Shown one piece after another: positions 31,958-36,399 of a DNA stretch of 36,399 nt (its first letter is position 1; each line of letters opens with the position of its first letter). Position numbers and translations under genes: made by a program. Below the pieces are notes generated by a model. It saw only the letters and a program-made list of their open reading frames with translations, searched no databases and was not told where the DNA came from. Origin of the DNA: CALVGQ01 sp964369385 (GTDB taxonomy: Bacteria > Bacillota_I > Bacilli_A > Erysipelotrichales > Erysipelotrichaceae); contig CAYJEY010000021.1 of assembly GCA_964369385.1 (NCBI GenBank), positions 1-36,399 of the forward strand, in the 5' to 3' direction.

Positions 31958-32568
31958 TGATATTTTTAAAAAGAATAGAAGATGTAAAATATGGAGATGA
32001 CCGATTCGAAAGTGAAACCTTGAAAGAAGTCAAAGTTTCTCAAATTGATTTATCACGGATTGAATTTGAAAATGTAGAGTTTATTGAGTGTTCTTTTGAA
32101 AAGTGTGATTTTGAACGAACAGCATTCTACCAATGTAAATTTGAGCGATGTGATTTTTCAAACTCCAATTTTGCAGAGAGTTATTGGAAGGACTGCAATA
32201 TAGTCACATCAAAGTTTGAAGGTGCCGATTTTTCAAATGCACAAATGAAACAGAGTAGAATTAAAAAAACAAACTTACGCTATAGTAATTGGGTGGACTC
32301 AAAAATTGAGAATACAAAACTATCTAATAGTTCACTTAAAGAGAGTTGTTTTATGAAGGTCATACTTAAAGGAGTGAATTTCTTAGAAGTTGATTTTACT
32401 TCGAGTGACTTATATGACACAAAATTTATAAAGATAGACTTGAGCGGATGTCAAATTCACTTATGCAATTTTAATGAAGATTTTAGAGAACTAAAAAAGG
32501 CAAAAGTAAGTCAAGAACAAGCAATCTCTATTGTGAAGTCTTTAGGGATAGAAGTAAGTGAAGAGTAA
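31954..32568 (+). CDS. Pentapeptide-repeat protein
   Basis: 204 residues, most of it A(D/N)LxF-type five-residue repeats between about 28 and 175: V-E-F-I-E-C-S-F-E-K-C-D-F-E, then C-D-F-S-N-S-N-F and A-D-F-S-N-A. This builds a right-handed quadrilateral beta-helix. Some members mimic DNA and protect gyrase (Qnr/MfpA), but that subgroup cannot be assigned here, and several similar chromosomal proteins have no known role. Cys is frequent in the repeats. ATG overlaps the AKR stop (ATGATGA), so the three genes 30297-32568 form a translationally coupled operon. Confidence 0.9.
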   Translation: MMIFLKRIEDVKYGDDRFESETLKEVKVSQIDLSRIEFENVEFIECSFEKCDFERTAFYQCKFERCDFSNSNFAESYWKDCNIVTSKFEGADFSNAQMKQSRIKKTNLRYSNWVDSKIENTKLSNSSLKESCFMKVILKGVNFLEVDFTSSDLYDTKFIKIDLSGCQIHLCNFNEDFRELKKAKVSQEQAISIVKSLGIEVSEE

Positions 32569-32645
32569 CTCTTTACATTTTGTTGAAGTTGATGTAGTAT
32601 TATTAAGCAGAGTCATGTTGCTTAACTTGACTCATAAAATTAAAT

Positions 32646-32760
32646 AGTCTTTGGGGCAGGGTGTGATTCCCTACCGATGGTGATAGTCCATGACCCGCGA
32701 AAAAGCGGCTGAACTGGTGAAATTCCAGTACCGACGGTTAAAGTCCGGATGGTAAAAGAC
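32646..32760 (+). ncRNA. FMN riboswitch (RFN element)
   Basis: Senses FMN and represses the downstream riboflavin transporter. Conserved segments: GGGGCAGGGTG near 32653, ATTCCCTACCGATGG, then AGTCCATGACCCGCGA, GGCTGAACTGGTGAAATTCC, CCGACGGTTAAAGTCCGG. Closing stem P1 pairs AGTCTTT (32646-32652) with AAAAGAC (32754-32760). It is followed by an expression-platform terminator. Confidence 0.97.
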
Positions 32761-32779
32761 ATGATCTCTGTAATGATGT

Positions 32780-32812
32780 TACCCAAGGTGTTTTTTACCT
32801 TGGGTATTTTTT
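32780..32812 (+). terminator. Expression-platform terminator of the FMN riboswitch
   Basis: Perfect ten-pair stem (32780-32789 with 32797-32806), seven-base loop, six T, about 17 bases before the ribU start. The standard off-state terminator. Confidence 0.92.
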
Positions 32813-32828
32813 GTAAAAGGAGAAGAAT

Positions 32829-33431
32829 ATGAAACAAAACAAAGTAAAAAAATTAGTGTTAATTGCAGTATTAGGTGCTTTATCGGGAGTGTTGATGACA
32901 TACTTACGCTTTCCGTTACCTTTGATGCCTCCATTTATGGATTTTGATTTCGCTGCAATTCCAGAAATTATTGGTGGGTTTGCGCTAGGACCAATGGCAG
33001 GGGCGATGATTGTCGTTGTTAAGTTATTGGTTAAATTGGTACTTAGTTCAACGAGCACGCTTTATACAGGAGAGTTATCAAATTTGATTCTAAGTATATC
33101 TTACGTTGTACCTGCTGCAATTATTTACCGCAAGATGCGTACTAAAAAGGGAGCTATACTTGGATTAGCTGTTGGAACACTTACGTGCACTGTAGTTGCG
33201 GTATTATCAAATGTATATTTCATTTTACCATTCTATGCTGAAGTATTTGGAATGCCGCTTGAAGATATTATTGCGTGGTGTGCAACAATCAACCCAGCGG
33301 TGACAGACTTGACAATGTTTGTGCTTGTAGGAGTTGTGCCATTTAACTTAATTAAGTTTGGTGTGTGTTCGCTTGTAGCTGTGTTGATTTATAAAAGAGT
33401 GAGTCCACTTATCAAGAGAAATACAATATAA
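32829..33431 (+). CDS. ribU: Riboflavin ECF transporter S-component RibU
   Basis: Membrane riboflavin-binding subunit (200 residues, about six helices). Strong context: directly under an FMN riboswitch. Sequence support: N-terminal helix K-L-V-L-I-A-V-L-G-A-L-S-G-V-L-M, then F-P-L-P-L-M-P-P-F-M-D-F-D-F-A-A-I-P-E-I-I-G-G-F-A-L-G-P-M-A-G, the loop typical of RibU; positive residues at the C-terminus. SD AAAGGAG. It works with a shared EcfAA'T module not in the window. It is the second S-component in the window. Confidence 0.96.
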   Translation: MKQNKVKKLVLIAVLGALSGVLMTYLRFPLPLMPPFMDFDFAAIPEIIGGFALGPMAGAMIVVVKLLVKLVLSSTSTLYTGELSNLILSISYVVPAAIIYRKMRTKKGAILGLAVGTLTCTVVAVLSNVYFILPFYAEVFGMPLEDIIAWCATINPAVTDLTMFVLVGVVPFNLIKFGVCSLVAVLIYKRVSPLIKRNTI

Positions 33432-33437
33432 CTAGAA

Positions 33438-33473
33438 AGACTGCATTTCCAATGGGAGATGCAGTCTATTTTT
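33438..33473 (+). terminator. Terminator of ribU
   Basis: Stem 33438-33450 with 33454-33467 (nine perfect outer pairs, internal mismatch), three-base loop, ATTTTTAT tail. It may also serve the convergent cupin gene. Confidence 0.8.
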
Positions 33474-33477
33474 ATAA

Positions 33478-34260
33478 TTACTCCACTTCATGAAGCCAAA
33501 TATAACGTGGGTCCTCGTTTCTATCTTTTTGAGTCCATACTGATTTATCCAAATGTCGTATCATCCATGTAGTGTACATTTGAAAACCAGGAGCACAAAC
33601 TTGTGGATGTGCCATGCCACCGGGAATAGCCGAAAAACTATTATCTATACTTTTAAAGACATAATCTCCCACAAAGCTTGCACCAAAACCTTCAGGTCTA
33701 TCAAATTTGAAGAAGTATAACTCAGGTTGTGGATGAGCATGTGGTAAATAACCTGACCAATTTCCTTTATCGTTAAGAACTTCGCCAAGAACCATATTAG
33801 AATTAGGGGAAATATCTTTATCAAAAATAGTGTTAACTCTACGCTGAGCTACACCCCCGAACTTACCAAGAGATGAATAAGCCCATGGAACATCATCAGC
33901 TGAATAATACTCAGGGGCGAAGTTATTGTTGTTTAGAGTGCATTGTACTAAGATTTCACTTTTTTTATTAGCAACTAGTTTTACATTTGTTGAATGACAA
34001 ACATGCAGACAGGTAGGTCCTTCTTCAAAAACTGAAGCTCGACTCGAGCGCTTTGATTGATTTTCATAGTGGAATTCAATACTTCCAGATAAAAGAAGAA
34101 TAGCCATTTCCTCTTCTGGTCTCATAAACTCGAGTTCTTGTTTTGCCTCTAATTGATACAAGCGAACATCCATTAACATATTTTTGTATTCGTTTGTATA
34201 AGTTGTTAATATCATTTCATTTTTTTCATTGTATTTAGGGTACCCAAAATATTCATTCAT
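33478..34260 (-). CDS. 5-deoxy-glucuronate isomerase (IolB)-like bicupin
   Basis: Predicted aldose-ketose isomerase of 260 residues. In myo-inositol breakdown IolB turns 5-deoxy-glucuronate into 2-deoxy-5-keto-gluconate. The second cupin carries likely metal ligands H174, H176, E180 and H218 in L-P-H-A-H-P-Q-P-E and G-G-M-A-H-P. The stretch N-W-S-G-Y-L-P-H and the C-terminal W-x-H are family features; length matches IolB (about 270). No other iol gene is in the window. The divergent small gene and the cut RpiB/LacAB-type isomerase suggest a uronate-related role instead. Convergent with ribU. Confidence 0.8.
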   Translation of the reverse strand: MNEYFGYPKYNEKNEMILTTYTNEYKNMLMDVRLYQLEAKQELEFMRPEEEMAILLLSGSIEFHYENQSKRSSRASVFEEGPTCLHVCHSTNVKLVANKKSEILVQCTLNNNNFAPEYYSADDVPWAYSSLGKFGGVAQRRVNTIFDKDISPNSNMVLGEVLNDKGNWSGYLPHAHPQPELYFFKFDRPEGFGASFVGDYVFKSIDNSFSAIPGGMAHPQVCAPGFQMYTTWMIRHLDKSVWTQKDRNEDPRYIWLHEVE

Positions 34261-34330
34261 ACTAATCTCCTTATATAATGGTTAGTTTAACTCATAAAAA
34301 AATCTATACATAACAAAATGAGATAATAGA

Positions 34331-34396
34331 AAGTGGAAGTTTTTTAATTAGATAGGGGATCATTACTAAAAAATTACCGTAATACATGTTCCACTT
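34331..34396. repeat. Inverted repeat AAGTGGAA / TTCCACTT in the divergent control region
   Basis: Arms at 34331-34338 and 34389-34396, 50 bases apart, between the IolB-like gene and the small membrane protein. Could be paired operator half-sites; no protein can be named. Confidence 0.35.
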
Positions 34397-34455
34397 CAAT
34401 TAGTTAGAGGAACCTAAGTTTAGTTATTATTGAAACATCAATGGAGGGTTTGGAT

Positions 34456-34638
34456 ATGACATATGTTAAGTTTGTTGTGATGATTATCGGATTTTATTTT
34501 ATTTATCGAGCAAAGTCTAGTTATTTAAAACGTGGCGGGCAAGTAGGTGAGGTTTATCTCAAAAACGAAAAAATAACATTAAATTTGGGATATACTTGTC
34601 TAGCAATTGCATGTCTTTTAGCAGCATTTAATATTTAG
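34456..34638 (+). CDS. Small two-helix membrane protein, unknown function
   Basis: 60 residues when started at ATG 34456, which has GGAGGG seven bases upstream (the ATG at 34441 is part of that site region). Two hydrophobic segments: residues about 3-20 (Y-V-K-F-V-V-M-I-I-G-F-Y-F-I-Y) and 44-60 (L-G-Y-T-C-L-A-I-A-C-L-L), joined by a basic loop Y-L-K-R-G-G-Q. The end is hydrophobic, without a charged tail. Not recognised. It lies 31 bases before the isomerase remnant, so they were probably co-transcribed. Confidence 0.65.
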   Translation: MTYVKFVVMIIGFYFIYRAKSSYLKRGGQVGEVYLKNEKITLNLGYTCLAIACLLAAFNI

Positions 34639-34669
34639 TCAATTTCAAACTATAAAGAAAGAGGGAAAA

Positions 34670-35044
34670 ATGAGAATAGCACTTATTAACGAATTTTCAC
34701 AAGCATCAAAAAATGGTATTGTACAGGAGCAGTTAAAAAAAGTAGTAGTTCCAATGGGGCATGAAGTATTTAATACAGGAATGGATGAAGTGAACAACCC
34801 GCAAAATTTACCTACAGATTATACTGTGGAGAATCCTCGACTTACGTACATCCATATTGCGATTCAATCAGCATTATTATTAAATTCTAAAGCGGTTGAT
34901 TTCGTGGTGACTGGTTGTGGTACAGGTCAAGGAGCATTAATGGCATGTAATGCTTTTGCTGGAGTTGTGTGTGGCTATTGCATTGAGCCAACAGATGCGT
35001 ACCTATTTTTGCAAATCAACGACGGAAATGCTTTATCGATTCCA
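34670..35044 (+). pseudogene. RpiB/LacAB-type sugar-phosphate isomerase, cut off by an IS
   Basis: N-terminal 125 residues of a protein usually about 210 long. M-R-I-A-L-I-N-E-F-S-Q-A-S-K-N, G-H-E-V-F-N-x-G-M, F-V-V-T-G-C83-G-T-G-Q-G and E-P-T-D-A-Y-L-F-x-Q-I-N-D-G-N-A-L-S-I-P are the RpiB/LacAB pattern; the version beginning with I-N-E-x-S-Q resembles DhuI-type 4-deoxy-5-hexosulose-uronate isomerases. After P125 the frame reads into antisense transposase sequence until a stop at 35143, so the usual G-F-G-W-G-A-E-L C-terminus is lost. SD GAGGGA. Non-functional. Confidence 0.85.
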
Positions 35045-36252
35045 TCAATTGATGAGTATAATGCTCCATTAAAATCTTTGATAATTAACACTTTTAATTT
35101 TGGGGCTACAAACTCCTGTTTTCCGTCGAATTTTAAGCAATAATATTTATTATTCAATTTTATGCAATGTCCCTTATCTATAACTCTATAAGATATAATA
35201 GATAAATATTTGTCTATAGATTCTAAAATTTCATTGTCCATTGTATAGACTGATGTGATATTGTTATCTTGAACAGAAAACTGGGAGTTGTATGTTCGAA
35301 TGTATTGTTGTAAATAGGTGTTTGCTTCAGCTATACAACTAATCTTGGCTTGTCTCAATAATGGGATGAGCCTTTTTTGTAGTGTTCCCCATAGTCTTTC
35401 AATATGAGGCTTGGATTCTAGAACAGAGGAACAAGTAAGGTCAATATCAAGTGATTTGCACATATAACCAAATTGAGTAAAAGTATCTTTTTCAATATCT
35501 TTATTTTTTGAATGAGTATATTCAAATATAGTTCTTTTATCTGTTTTTATTTTTGCGGGTATTCCATATTGTAAAAACATCTGTTTAGATACGTGATAAT
35601 AAGAGTCTAAGGTTTCCTCAAAAGAGAAATATAAACCAGTAATTATCCCTGTTGAAACATCTATTGCTCCATGCAAATGGCATTTTTCATCACCAAACCA
35701 CAAATGATCACAGGCATCCATCTCAATCACTTCTCCAGTATATTTAGGCTTAGATCTTCTTGGTCTTGCATCTTTGAAATCAACAATTGAATTTAATTTT
35801 GTTATTTTCACATCTGATAACTCTTTGTTTTTCTTTTGAGCATTTAATTTCTTTTTAAATATTTTTTTGGTTTTCTTATGTGCGTAATTAGAGATATAGC
35901 CATTGTCCTCTAAAACTCTTTTTAATGTTGGATAAAAAATAGCTATGTTATATGTACCATTCAATACCTCTTGAAAATGAGAAACACTAAAGTCATAGTA
36001 GTCTTCAACATATAAGTTGATTATTTTGTTTTCAACTTCAATTGATGTTTTTCTGGGGGATACTCTATTTCTATTTCTATGAATAAAACCTTCTTTCCCG
36101 TTTTCTTTGTAAACTTTAACTAACCCGTTAATTTGTCTAATGGATAAATCTAATAGTACCGAAGCTCTTTCTTTAGTTGTTCTTCCAGAAACAACATTTT
36201 TGATTGTCTTATATTTTAAGTTTTCCATATCTTTAAGCATAATTCCTTTCAT
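34975..36252 (-). CDS. IS1202/ISNCY-type DDE transposase, C-terminus replaced
   Basis: 425 residues. N-terminal helix-turn-helix (I-R-Q-I-N-G-L-V-K), then an rve-like integrase core: D in E-M-D-A-C-D, D in K-T-D-K-R-T-I-F, E in K-P-H-I-E-R-L-W-G-T. The C-terminal beta domain ends at F-N-G-A-L-Y-S-S-I-D-G, where family members continue with a short K-I-Y-x-L-E-E-I-type tail; here the last 20 or so codons are the antisense of the isomerase gene. The start at 36252 has AGAAGG five bases upstream; ATG 36240 with AAAGGAA is an alternative. The DDE core is intact, so the product might be stable, but the element is defective at one end. Confidence 0.85.
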   Translation of the reverse strand: MKGIMLKDMENLKYKTIKNVVSGRTTKERASVLLDLSIRQINGLVKVYKENGKEGFIHRNRNRVSPRKTSIEVENKIINLYVEDYYDFSVSHFQEVLNGTYNIAIFYPTLKRVLEDNGYISNYAHKKTKKIFKKKLNAQKKNKELSDVKITKLNSIVDFKDARPRRSKPKYTGEVIEMDACDHLWFGDEKCHLHGAIDVSTGIITGLYFSFEETLDSYYHVSKQMFLQYGIPAKIKTDKRTIFEYTHSKNKDIEKDTFTQFGYMCKSLDIDLTCSSVLESKPHIERLWGTLQKRLIPLLRQAKISCIAEANTYLQQYIRTYNSQFSVQDNNITSVYTMDNEILESIDKYLSIISYRVIDKGHCIKLNNKYYCLKFDGKQEFVAPKLKVLIIKDFNGALYSSIDGIDKAFPSLICKNRYASVGSMQ

Positions 36253-36327
36253 AAGTACCTTCTGACATTAATTATATAACGTTAGGACATCTTCACTTTA
36301 TAAATATACTAAGACATTATCACTTTA
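35045..36327 (-). mobile_element. IS1202-like element, one end missing
   Basis: Bounded on the left by the join with the isomerase (at or just after 35044) and on the right, tentatively, by the subterminal repeats at 36282-36327. The right-end sequence has no inverted copy near 35044, so the left terminal repeat is absent and no target duplication can be seen. Confidence 0.6.
36282..36327. repeat. Paired 19-base direct repeats at the IS 5' end
   Basis: 36282-36300 and 36309-36327 match at 15 of 19 positions with a 27-base period; both contain GACATnnTCACTTTA. Likely transposase binding sites at the element's terminus. Confidence 0.6.
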
Positions 36328-36363
36328 GATTTAGAAAAATAGTGAAAAAAATAAAAAAAGATG

Positions 36364-36392
36364 TTGACGAGGGGTAGTATATTTGATATTAT
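36364..36392 (+). promoter_or_regulatory. Strong outward promoter at the window edge
   Basis: TTGACG (36364-36369), exactly 17 bases, TATTAT (36387-36392) with a TGn extended -10, preceded by an A tract (36345-36360) like an UP element. This is the form of rRNA/tRNA operon promoters in low-G+C bacteria; the gene it drives is beyond the window. Confidence 0.7.
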
Positions 36393-36399
36393 TAACAAG

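Noticed and set aside
1..36399. Alternative genetic code (TGA = Trp) because of the low G+C content
   Set aside because: Several intact genes, such as glycerate kinase and the aldo/keto reductase, end at TGA, and Trp is encoded by TGG throughout.

Overview
The window looks like a low-G+C Gram-positive (Bacillota) chromosome. It opens with the end of the ribosomal-protein/RNA polymerase cluster (rpoA-rplQ). It carries PTS genes, a c-di-AMP receptor of the DarA/PstA type, ECF vitamin-transporter subunits, an FMN riboswitch and strong GGAGG ribosome sites. TGA is used as a stop and TGG as Trp, so the genetic code is standard and this is not a mollicute with the alternative code. Gene style (GRE, PTS operons, MBG-repeat surface protein with a three-helix C-terminus) suggests an anaerobic, host- or gut-associated firmicute, possibly Erysipelotrichia. 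That placement is inference only.

Layout. 1-1,200: rpoA (5' end missing) and rplQ, then a terminator. 1,200-1,760: GNAT acetyltransferase on the minus strand. 1,850-12,650: a large catabolic locus. It holds an RpiR-type regulator, a glycyl radical enzyme (GRE) and its activase, a Glc-type PTS (EIICB, then EIIA), a HAD phosphatase between the PTS genes, a glycerate kinase and a GH38 alpha-mannosidase resembling mannosylglycerate hydrolase MngB. 12,760-14,515: HD-domain protein and the GTPase YchF. 14,515-17,810: a 363-base non-coding leader and a membrane c-di-GMP phosphodiesterase (tandem solute-binding-like sensor, dead GGDEF, intact EAL). 17,880-19,310: AraC regulator (minus) and darA. 19,573-27,516: a 2,647-residue surface protein with a VWA domain, InlB-like and MBG-like repeats, a 729-base perfect internal repeat and a triple-TM C-terminus instead of LPXTG. 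27,630-29,030: ArsC/Spx-like protein, ECF S-component, DtxR/MntR-type repressor. 29,070-29,970: PfkB sugar kinase. 29,967-30,296: gene-free stretch with competing RNA pairings. 30,297-32,570: Nudix, [4Fe-4S] aldo-keto reductase and pentapeptide-repeat protein, tightly packed. 32,640-33,475: FMN riboswitch and ribU. 33,478-34,640: IolB-like cupin (minus) and a small membrane protein. 34,670-36,330: an RpiB/LacAB-type isomerase cut at about residue 125 by a 3'-truncated IS1202-like element. 36,364-36,392: a very strong outward promoter at the window edge, probably for an rRNA or other stable-RNA operon.

How the genes work together. The 2,740-12,625 locus reads as uptake and phosphorylation of a glycoside by a PTS, hydrolysis by GH38 to mannose or mannose-6-P plus glycerate, and phosphorylation of glycerate into glycolysis. 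The unexplained partner is the GRE/activase pair at the head of the operon. It has the Cys-x-Glu active site of C-O lyases and dehydratases, not the Cys-Cys of pyruvate formate-lyase. This PTS + GRE + glycerate kinase + GH38 combination is the best candidate for an undescribed system here.
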